This document shows, one piece after another, positions 55,567 through 64,000 of a stretch of 64,000 nucleotides of DNA (position 1 is its first letter; every line of letters begins with the position of its first letter). The DNA is from Dactylis glomerata. Lineage: Eukaryota; Streptophyta; Magnoliopsida; Poales; Poaceae. The notes beneath the pieces were generated by a model. It saw nothing but the letters and a program-made list of their open reading frames with translations. It ran no database searches and had not been told where the DNA came from. The stretch is from positions 248,001 through 312,000 of the forward strand of contig QXEO01000156.1 in NCBI GenBank assembly GCA_007115705.1. Direction: 5' to 3'. The translations under genes and the position numbers were made by a program.

Positions 55567-58500
55567 TCAACGGTCTGGCGCAGGACAAGGTCCCCCCCCC
55601 CTTGTGATGACATCTTCTTGCAAGATAGTTGCAATCTGATTCTGGATGCGGAAGAAGTCATCCCTAAGTTCAGCGTCCTCGATCCTTGCATGCTCTTCGG
55701 CCCATCCTCGGACACTAGATGGCGTCGTAAGCCTGTGTTTGTTCTGGACGATCGCCCGCATGTGATGGAGGGCGTAGAAGGCCTCCTTGACATTGTTAGG
55801 CGGCTGCTTTACGCAGAGGAACTTGGTTACGTGCTTGAACATGTGTCTGCCGTCCTTGACATTTTTCGCCCCTGCCCTGAAGTCGCCTCCCTTCTTGGCG
55901 TATCCCTCGAGAGCATCATCTAGAACACTCTTGATGTAGGCATAGTTTTTCGTCTTTGCCTCACTCCCCGAGTCTAAGTAGACGGCTACCGAGTACCTCG
56001 GGTCAACGAGGATCAATGTGCAGTATATGTCTCTGCGCAAAATAGTTGAAACGAAAAAATGTTGGAAAAGGAGCTATCGAAAACTAAGAAATGACAAGTT
56101 ATTATGGCGGCGAGCAAGTGTGCACTTACTCGGGAAAGTAAGGAAGAAGAATGTCTTTTTTGCTCTTGTTGTCCAGCAGGAACTTCTGGAGGTACTCCTT
56201 TGCTCTGGAACGGTTCGCTGGATTCAACAACATGCCTTCACGCATGAAGTAGGGGTCCGCTATTGCGACGCCAGGGTTCTGCTCTCTGTTGACCTTCATC
56301 GCCCACTGGAGCACGTATAGGCGGACCAAGTTATACTCCAGCCATTTGGCGTTGAAAAGCTTGAAGACGTCCTCGTACGATATGAAGAAGATATCCGCGG
56401 GGTGATCATCGACGAAGCCCACATCCGCTGGAACCTTCACCGTGAAAACGGGGTACGATGGATTTGTTTCCTTAAGAAGGCCCTCCTCCAGAAACAGAAT
56501 ATCATGCATAAGGTTCACCATCGCTCCACTCGCGTTTGTGACCTGCTCATCAGTCATAATTGGTTTTCCATCTTCATGAATTATGCCCTGCAAGGTGCCC
56601 TTAGCGGGTTGTGACATCGGGTCATCCTGAACCCGGGGCCTCTTCGGACCGGCCGGCTACTGGCTCGCAGACGGCTTATCCTTCTTGTTTCTCTTCCGGT
56701 GGTGCTTCTTCTGGATAGGACCACCAGTTGCCAACTGCTCACTACGGCCGGTTGCCAACTGCTCACCGCCGCTCACCACCTTATGGAGTGTGTTGGGGCT
56801 GAAAATATTTCCTGGATTGACTTTAGGATCAGCGACACCAGCATCCGGAGGCATCTCCTCTAGGGCACCATGGAAGTCCAGACGCGTGCATGTTTTGGTG
56901 CGAGCATTTTGATCTTCGCGGACACGGTAGGGCTCTTCCATGTTATGCATGAACAAAGAGTCGGTGGCGCCGGTGTTGAGCCACTTATCTGGGTTCTCAT
57001 CATCATCGTCGATCCTTCCAAAGAATCTTTCCTTGACAGTGGCTTCGTCATTGGCATAGGATAGCATCGTTACTCCTGAGTTCTGATACTCGCTACTCCT
57101 ATCCCTTTCCTCGGTGTAGAATCTGTATCTGTTGATGTCGTAGGCCTAATATGTCCTCATGTTGTGCCCGGGGCCCTGTGATAATGCAAAAATGAGTTTT
57201 TCATCCTCCGTAGAAGGCATCAACTGCAGGTCGTGAAGCTTTTCCTTGAACCAAGCCGTGAAGGTGGAGTTGTGCTCTCTTGTTACGTCTCCCTTCTTCC
57301 TCGGCCAACCAAGGTCAATGAACTTCTGCTCTACAAAGCTTTTGTGATCCTCCACCTAAGGGTCAACCAATTCGATGTGTTGTAGCGCGACGAGGTGTGC
57401 CCGGACAAAGTCGGGGCATCGACCCTTTGTGCTGACATGCAGTGCGCGAAAACCCTCGCGGTGACCATATTCGACAAGCCTACCGAGGTGCGTCCTTTTG
57501 GGCAGACCAACAGGGTCGTCCGTGTCATCCTCCTCGGTGTGTAGATAATTCTGGTAAAAAGAGACGCACTCGTAGGTCAGAAAGCCCTTGGTGATGCTTC
57601 CATCTGGACGGGACCTATTGCGGACGAATCCTTTGATAACACCATTCAGCCTTTCGAACGGCATCATGTTGTGCAGGAATGTCGGACCGAGATGAATGAT
57701 GTCATCCACGAGACGGACGAGCAGATGCACCATGATATCGAAGAACGTGGGCGGGAAGTAAATCTCGAGCTCGCACAGTATCACGATGATCTCTTCTTGC
57801 AGTGCGTTGAGCTGCTTCAAGCCGATCGATTTCCTCGAGATGACGTCGAAGAAGTTGCAGAGGCCAAACAACGTCTCATGGACATGCTCGTCCATTATCC
57901 CTCAGATCGCAATGAGAAGTATCTGCGTCATCAACACGTGATAGTCGTGAGACTTCATCCCGCTGAACCACTTCTTCGCTTTGTCCAGATATCTGCCTAT
58001 GTTCCCAGAGTAACCGTGAGAAACTTTAACTCCTAGGAGGCACTTGAAAAACTGCTCGAGCTCCTTCTCACTTAGAGTGAAGCAGGCAGCGGGAAACACC
58101 ACATCCCTCCTCTTAGCCCTCTTGCGGGGACCCTCAGTATCTTCGTTTATCGTCTCATAATCATCGTTATCGGGTGGATCATGAAGTTCTTTCTTGATGC
58201 CAAGCAATTCCAGGTCGTGTCTTGCCTTCGGCCCGTCCTTGGTCCTATCCGGCATGTTGACGATAGTGGCCAGCAGACTCTCACATACGTTCTTCGTGAT
58301 GTGCATGACATTAAGGCTATGGGGCGTGTGGAGGTATTTCCAGTATGGCAGGTCCCAGAAAATAGACCTCGCTTTCCACACACCATGCATCGGCTTTGTC
58401 CTCGGACGCTTCTTTCTCGGCAAAGGACACTCTTCCTAGTTTTCCAGCATGTCATCGATTACTTCGCCGCTCCTCGGATGTGGGGCTTTTTCGAGCTCTT

Positions 58501-59872
58501 CTTTACCGTTGAACAGGTCACCGCACTTTCTCCATGGGTGATCCATTCGAAGCCACATCTGAGTCCGTTGGAACACGATCTTCGAGGAACCGGGATCCCT
58601 TGGTAGCTGGAGATGTGGGGTCTTATCCATGCACCTGACACATGCGTTGTGTCCGTGGTTCACCTGGCCAGAGACGTAACTGTAACCTGGATAGTCCTAC
58701 ACCATCGTGAACAATGCGACTCTCAAAGGGAAATAATCTTCTGAGTATGCATCCCACGTACGAGGAGGCGTCTCCCACAGCGTGGCTAGCTCTTCGTTCA
58801 ATAGCCTGAGATACAAATGCATGTCGACACCTGGCTGTTTTGGCCCCTGAATCAGAATACACATGTGTACGTATCTCTGCTTGGTGCACAACCATGGAGG
58901 GAGGTTGTACGGCCATACAAACACGGGCCAGGTACTGTGCGTGCTACTCTGGTTGCCAAACGGATTGAGTCCATCGGTGCTCATACCAAGCGTGATGTTC
59001 CTTGGATCGACCCCGAACTCATGGAAGTCGATGTCAAGTGTGTTCCACTGGCTAGCGTCCGAAGGGTGTGTCAGGATCTTGCCCTTATGCGGATCATCTT
59101 CGGTCTTCTTCCTATCCACGTGCCATCGCATGAGCTTTGCTTCCTTAGGGTCTACGAAATACCGCTGCAGATGGGGAGTGATAGGAAAGTACCATACCAC
59201 TTTCTGAGGTACTTTCTTGCTCCCTATCTTGTATCGTCCTTGGCCACACCCCGGACATGTGATTCTCTCCGCGTACTCATCCTGATAAAGTGCGCAATCA
59301 TTGATGCAGGCGTGGTACTTAACATACGGCAGGTCCACAGGGCACACGATTTTCTTGACCTCCTCGATATTAGTTGGACACGTGTTTCCCTTGGGAAGAA
59401 ATTTTTAACAGAATCTCATGTTTTTGTTGAAGCTTACATCGGTCCATTTGCTTTCCGCCTTCATCTCCAGAGCCTTGAGCGTGACGCTCAAGCGCGTATC
59501 CTTGGGTCGGCACCCAGAAAACAATGGGGTTTTCCCATCAATCTCCATCTGCTCCAGCTTGGCTTTCTCTCTGGCAGCAGCTTTCGCACTGCTCGTCTCC
59601 TTGAGGAGCAGTTCCTGAACATGTGGGTCCTGCAAGGCCGAGGTTAGTCGTGTCTATGTGCCTGTCGACGCCGCGTCTTCTCTAGCACCATCTGCTCCGG
59701 CAACGTCTCCTTCGTGATGATCATCATCATGTCCGTCGCCGCCATCACCTTCGTGATGATCATCATCATGTCCGCCGCCGCCATCTCCTTCGTGATGATC
59801 ATCATGTATGCCCTCGTCTTCAGGACCACCATTGTTGATGTCCTCGTCATCTTCAGAATCATAGCCGGGCAT
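55567..59872 (-). pseudogene. TNP2-type CACTA transposase reading into a Ulp1-like region; eight in-frame stops
   Basis: One frame runs from 59872 to 56130. An intron with GT-AG ends (56129-56033) leads to a last exon, 56032-55567, in phase. Order: acidic repeat linker (59709-59810); transposase core (CPGCGQGRYKIGSKK, LGMSTDGLNPFG, THSTWPVFVWPYNLPPWLC, GHNACVRCMDKT); DUF4218 (PFERLNGVIKGFVRNRSRPD); then a region like the N-terminal half of Ulp1-type CACTA ORFs and a last exon with VAVYLDSG and CVKQPPNNVKEAFYALHH. The DUF4216 domain usually found after DUF4218 is not visible. Stops: 59654 TAG, 59405 TAA, 58697 TAG, 58436 TAG, 57902 TGA, 57356 TAG, 57146 TAG, 56657 TAG (lowest coordinate of each codon). 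No frameshift. Transposase cannot be made. Confidence 0.9.
59709..59810 (-). repeat. 39-bp tandem repeat coding an acidic, His-rich linker
   Basis: Copies 59709-59747, 59748-59786 and a partial 59787-59810. They encode HDDDHHEGDGGxG units in the transposase frame. Confidence 0.9.
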
Positions 59873-59976
59873 GAAACCACGCGTGATTAGGTGAATCTCT
59901 AGGTCTGCGGAATCAGGGTCGATTAATCTCCCGAGTTTGTATGTTCGAAACCACGCGTGATTAGGTGAATCTCTAG
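59873..59976. repeat. 30-bp direct repeat, period 74
   Basis: GAAACCACGCGTGATTAGGT plus GAATCTCTAG occurs identically at 59873-59902 and 59947-59976, bracketing 44 bp. On the minus strand the left copy belongs to the transposase N-terminal reading (EIHLITRGF). Confidence 0.9.
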
Positions 59977-60190
59977 TGGGGACAGGGCCTCCAGTCCCGG
60001 CCCGTAAGGGCCTTTAGTCCCGGTTTGCAAACCGGGACTACAGAGGCGGGACTAAAGGCTAAACCTTTAGTCCCGGCCCGGTTACCAGCCGGGACTGGAG
60101 GGTGTCCACGTGGGCGCCTCCGAGCGCATCCAGGGCCAGGACCTTTAGTCCCGGTTTGTAACACAGACCGGGACTAAAGGGCATCTACAG
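59976..60190. repeat. Cluster of TAGTCCCGG/CCGGGACTA subterminal repeats
   Basis: Seven or eight direct and inverted copies of CCTTTAGTCCCGGTTTG-like motifs in 215 bp, including the palindrome TAGTCCCGGTTTGCAAACCG. This repeat type marks the ends of many grass CACTA elements and differs from the GTGGCGCATATG type at 54354, so it may be an end of a second CACTA or a short derivative. Confidence 0.75.
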
Positions 60191-60201
60191 ATTTTGTTTT
60201 T

Positions 60202-60242
60202 TGCTTTAGGGTTTTAGGGTTTAGGGGTTTTAGGGTTTAGGT
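60202..60242 (+). repeat. Telomere-like TTTAGGG stretch
   Basis: Five or six degenerate units of TTTAGGG/TTTTAGGG in about 40 bp. Confidence 0.8.
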
Positions 60243-60412
60243 GTTCGGGGGATTAACGTGATGCCTCGTTTGGTGCCTTGTTTGGTGTTCGGAAATTAGT
60301 TTATGCATATATATAAGATTAACTTATCTTACAAGCGAGCATATATATACAATTATATGGAGATCAGAATTATCGGGACTAGAGCCCGTCTATTCGATTA
60401 CATGGACCAACA
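60243..60412. other. Spacer after the C48 protease gene
   Basis: AT-rich with GTTTGGTGCCTTGTTTGGTG tandem-like text near 60270. On the minus strand this would be the 3' UTR of the protease gene. Confidence 0.35.
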
Positions 60413-63400
60413 TCAGTAATGGCCCCTAGCTACACTAAATCGTCCTTTGTCGTCTATAGCTTCTGTCCTCAGAAAGGTCGCTAGCTCCTCTGCAACAGCA
60501 ATCGCGCGTTGCTCTGGTAGGTACTTCTCCCGCATGGCCGTGTACTATATAAGAAGAGGAGATGAATATGAATATCAATCATGATAACAAAGAATGACGG
60601 GTAAAAATAGAGGTGTGAATGTTTATTGCTTACGTCGTATCTGTAACCCTTGTGCTCAGAGGTAAACGTGCGAATGGTCTCGCAAACGTAGTATCCACAT
60701 AGATGCGTCCCCCGTGGCTACTGGTCGCACTTTACGAGAATAGAATATATAATCAAAATAATAATCTAGCATCATAAATGTATTGAAAATAGAAGTATAT
60801 CATACTACTACTTACCTGAGCCGCTCTAAAGGTCAGCTTCTCATGCTGGATACCGTCAGTCACGCACTTGAACCGCTTCCAAACCCTGCCCGACAAGGAA
60901 AATGATTTGCTAAGTTTTTTATTAATTGATATATCAGAAAATCATCGAAAGAGACCGATAGAGCGCAAGAATGATTGAAATTACCCTTGGAGCATGTCCT
61001 GCAGGCTTTGGAACTGTTCCAAGGGTCTCGGTAATGGGTCGAAGGCATCAACTCTTCCCTTATCAATTTGAATGTCCAATAGAATCCAGTGGTAGCTGCA
61101 CATGTATATATATATGTGTCAGTAACTTATCAATTACACTTATAAGTGAATGGACACAACAGAGTAAGACCCTCACCTGAAGTTGTATGGAAATAGTATG
61201 TGGTCACAGAAATTTTGATCTGTTAGAAACCTTAGAAGGTTTTCCTCCGTCTCCTTGGGGTTATCAGTTAGCGTCGTTATATGTATTTTATTTGGGTCAA
61301 TAAACCCAATATTTAGGATGTTCCTACTTTTACATTCCAGAATCTTCATTCTGCATAATAGAGTATAAGTCAGAACGGAACAAGTTATATGTAGACAATG
61401 AATTGAAATAACTGAACAAGTTATATGTAGACAACGAATTGAAAAACTTACAGACAATAGCAACTCATAAGCGATTTGTCGAGGGCGTCGGCATTGTACA
61501 TCTGGAAGAGTTCATCAAAGTCGATATGGATGTCTTTGGGACGGCCGTAGTACTCCCGTGGGACACGCGCCACGATCATCGTTCTCCCATTCTTTGATTC
61601 ACTTAAGTACCATGTATGCAAGTAACGCATATTTGTTGGGAGATCATCAAACTTATCTTTGCTGACCAAAGGCGCTCCCATGACAAACTGTGGCTTAGGG
61701 GCTACCACAGCCTTGGGTAACCTGTCGTCTTGGGAAGCCAGAACGTCTTCAACCGGGATACCCCATTCATCTGCCCACTTCTTTGCTAATTCCAAATCTT
61801 GCTCCTGCACTAGAGAGGGAACATTCTCGGGTAACACCCTGAGGGGTGGGATCGACTATTTGGCCTGTTGTCCAAGCTGAGGAACGTCTGATCTTTTTTT
61901 GCTTGTAGTTGAACTTGATTTGCTCCCACTTGCACTTGCACGTGATCTGCTCTTTTTCCCTTCCTTCTGCAATGTGCGTGTATAGTCGTCCGGCTTATGG
62001 TGTAAGTCATACTGTGATGGAAGGGTCGTGAAGTATTTTGCATATGCTATTTGCTTCTCGGTGTATTCCGGGCGGGGCTCGGGTTCCTTCTTTTTCATCT
62101 GTGCATCGTAATGTTCCTTTGCTATCCTGGCGTTTTCCTCGTCGGTACGATCATAAGGTCTGATAGGAACATTAGCATGAGGTACCTTTGGGAGGGGCGA
62201 CAGTTTGCGCTTTGGGGAGCCCCATCGCTTAGAACTCATCGACGGAGCGTTCTTGCTGGCACGCTTCCGCTTAGTATCCTTAGCGGGCCGCGGCGGAAAC
62301 GGCCGACCCAAGTCCGGCGGCGGTGATCGAGATGGACTCGTGTTGTGGTGGCCGTCGTCATGTGGAGGGCTTGGAGGTGATGGAGGTGTAGGTGACCTGC
62401 GACGACTCGGAGGCGGTGTTGTCCTTGGGGCCGAGCCTGGAAGCTTGATGTATTTCTTGTCCCATAGGATGACTCCACCCAGTACTTCTCCGAGTGTCCT
62501 CTCATCTTCGGGTCCAGCTATGTCGAGCTCCATATCATGAAACCCCGCCACGATTTCATCCACCCCGACTTTAGCAAAGCCAGCTGGAATCTCACGGCCA
62601 TGCCAGCGTACATCAGGGCCAGAAGGTAAAGCTTGTCCGACAGCCACCTTCATGGATATGTTCTTGAATCTCTGATGGAGTTCACATGATGTTGACTCCT
62701 TGATTCCATCCACGGGGTAGCCGGGACCGCCCTCTATCATTCTTCGTGCATCGTCGGGCGGGGCCTCAGATTCAGCCACGCTGCTTTTCCGCTTAGATGG
62801 GGCGCCGGTAATATCGAGTGCAGGATCTTCCTGGCGCGCTACTCCTCTAAGCTCGTCAATCTGCTTCTGTTGCTCGTTAAGCCTAGCAAGCAACTGGTTG
62901 AACTTGTCATTCTCCTCATCCTGCTGTCGCTTCTTTGCTCTCGCTCGGCTTCTGTAAGTGTCTTGGTCTCTGGCAAACCCAAGCCACCACGGGTAAGAAG
63001 GACCGAAGCCTCGCGTTCGTCCTCCATGTTCGTCATTGCCGAGGACCAGTGTGAGCAAATCTTTCTCTCTATCTGCAGTGAACTGTCTTTTTCCCTCTTT
63101 AATTTCTTTCACTATCTTTTTGCAATTCTCACTGGGTATCCTAAGACCGTCACTGCAGATAAGGTCCCCTGTTTCTTCGTCGTACGAACCACCATGCGCA
63201 AGGAACCAATTTCTTGCTCTCAATTCCCACTCATCACGGATGGGTTCAGGTATGATGCCTTTAGCTAGCATATCTTGCTCTTTCTTATCCCACTTTGGGA
63301 TGGCAGTCTCATAGCCCCCTGGCCCCAGCGTGTGGTGATATTTCTTCTTGTCGGCATTTTTCTTGTTCTTTTCTGATAATGCCTTGGCATCTTCTGACTG

Positions 63401-63874
63401 CTTGTACTCCTGAAATGCCTTCCAGTGATTCGCCTGCTTGGCTAGATAACCCTCGAATACTGGCACTTTCTTTGTCTTCAGATAGTTTTTCCATAGCTTC
63501 TTCTTCCAGCTACGGAACAGTTCGGCCATCTTCTTTAGAGTCCACTGCTTGACTTTGGCCCTCAGTTTTTTTGCGGCGTCGTCATTCTCACATTCTGGCA
63601 GGTTGAAATGTGACATGAGATCATTCCAAAGATTATCTTTGTACCTTTCGGCGACATAGTCACTATCGGCTGCCCCTTTGCGCTTGTTCCACTCCCGAAC
63701 ACTGATCGGGACGTGATCCCTAACGAGAACTCCGCATTGCTTCTTGAATGTGTCAGCAGCATTCTTAGGAAGCTTGGGTTCGCCCGTAGGCAATATCACC
63801 TCAAAGGTGTAATGCGTCCGTGCATCCAACTTTTTAGTCGGGCCTCGTTTCGTAGCTTTGCTCGATGTGGAGGC
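60413..63874 (-). pseudogene. CACTA-borne gene: transposon N-terminal region fused to a C48/Ulp1 protease; two in-frame stops
   Basis: Exons with GT-AG junctions: 63874-61452, 61350-61177, 61095-60985, 60885-60816, 60729-60634, 60544-60413. The start lies beyond an upstream intron. Exon 1: a KKLDARTHYTFEV opening, a basic Trp-rich region as in Ptta/En/Spm transposase-type proteins (ADRYKDNLW-like; SWKKKLWKNYL), a coiled coil (NQLLARLNEQQKQIDELRG), a Pro/Ser-rich linker, then a DELFQMYNADALDKSLMSCY block. Later exons: IGFIDP, YHWILLDIQIDKGRVDAFDP (catalytic His and a following Asp) and GTHLCGYYVCETIRTF (nucleophile Cys), ending REKYLPEQRAIAVAEELATF. Stops: TAG at 61856-61858 and TAG at 60718-60720, both where Gln is expected. 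Otherwise in frame. The family cleaves SUMO-like tags; the role in CACTA elements is not known. Confidence 0.85.
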
Positions 63875-64000
63875 CTAAGAGGGAGAAACATTCGTCAAAT
63901 TAATGTATATGTATACAATATAGAGCTATCTCCAATATTTTTCACATATTACAAGTGATTGCCGAACTTCATATGAATACCTCGCCGGACTTTGTTATTT
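63875..64000 (-). other. Intron/upstream sequence of the C48 gene
   Basis: A minus-strand acceptor (CTCTTAG) ends at 63875. The sequence to the window edge is AT-rich, intron-like. Confidence 0.4.

Larger units (their letters stand above)
54354..64000 (-). mobile_element. CACTA transposon, one end in window, genes on minus strand
   Basis: Terminus CACTAGTGGAAAAATG at 54354 after TGA (likely half of a 3-bp duplication). Subterminal repeats follow to about 54600. Then three minus-strand genes typical of cereal CACTA elements: a hybrid-binding-domain ORF, a TNP2-type transposase, and a coiled-coil/C48 protease gene. The other end lies beyond the window. A second type of subterminal repeat at 59976-60190 means that two CACTA elements may be nested. 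Confidence 0.8.

Overview
The window looks like chromosomal DNA of a grass, most likely a Triticeae species (wheat, barley, rye or Aegilops group). The reasons are GC-rich first exons with small AT-rich introns, Stowaway and PIF/Harbinger MITEs, Helitrons, L1-type LINEs, Copia LTR elements and CACTA transposons nested in one another, and only three recognisable host genes in 64 kb. Everything here is read by eye; family names rest on remembered motifs, and no database search was run.

Layout. 1-10892: a decayed Copia retrotransposon on the minus strand. Its right LTR is split by a Helitron (6495-10779) that has two 5' termini and one 3' terminus. 10893-15350: an apparently intact five-exon MRS2/CorA-type magnesium transporter gene (CDS 11030-14473) with a MITE in intron 1. 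16082-16298: a Stowaway MITE. 17084-20314: an apparently intact five-exon gene of the DNA-3-methyladenine glycosylase I (Tag) family. 21512-30272: a two-exon DUF247 gene hit twice by LINEs. One sits 61 bp before the ATG with an 18-bp target duplication, the other in the single intron. 30842-31780: a PIF/Harbinger-like MITE with a tandemly duplicated end. 31898-about 41000: a second minus-strand Copia, broken by a possible solo LTR, a nearly intact LINE (33052-38010) and a LINE-like element with only ORF1 (about 38290-40818).

41000-48000: a Gypsy-like remnant, a Helitron 3' end, a tandem array of about 660-bp units, a CACTA end holding a 5S-rRNA-like stretch, and a third Copia (plus strand) split by a complete small LTR retrotransposon (45334-47466, TSD TATAT) with a GC-rich unidentified interior. 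48000-54240: mostly unassigned. There is a GC-rich island near 52 kb and a possible spliced minus-strand transcript beside it. 54354-64000: CACTA sequence entering from a clear terminus at 54354. All its genes are on the minus strand: a short RNase H1 hybrid-binding-domain ORF with a membrane anchor, a TNP2-type transposase reading in one frame into a Ulp1-like region, and an upstream gene ending in a C48/Ulp1 protease with visible catalytic residues. Both large genes are dead through in-frame stop codons yet show no frameshift that I could find, which suggests decay by cytosine deamination.

The host genes do not form a pathway: magnesium transport, base-excision repair and a DUF247 protein. 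The main story is insertion history. Two of the three genes now have their old promoter regions separated from the start codon by a retroelement.
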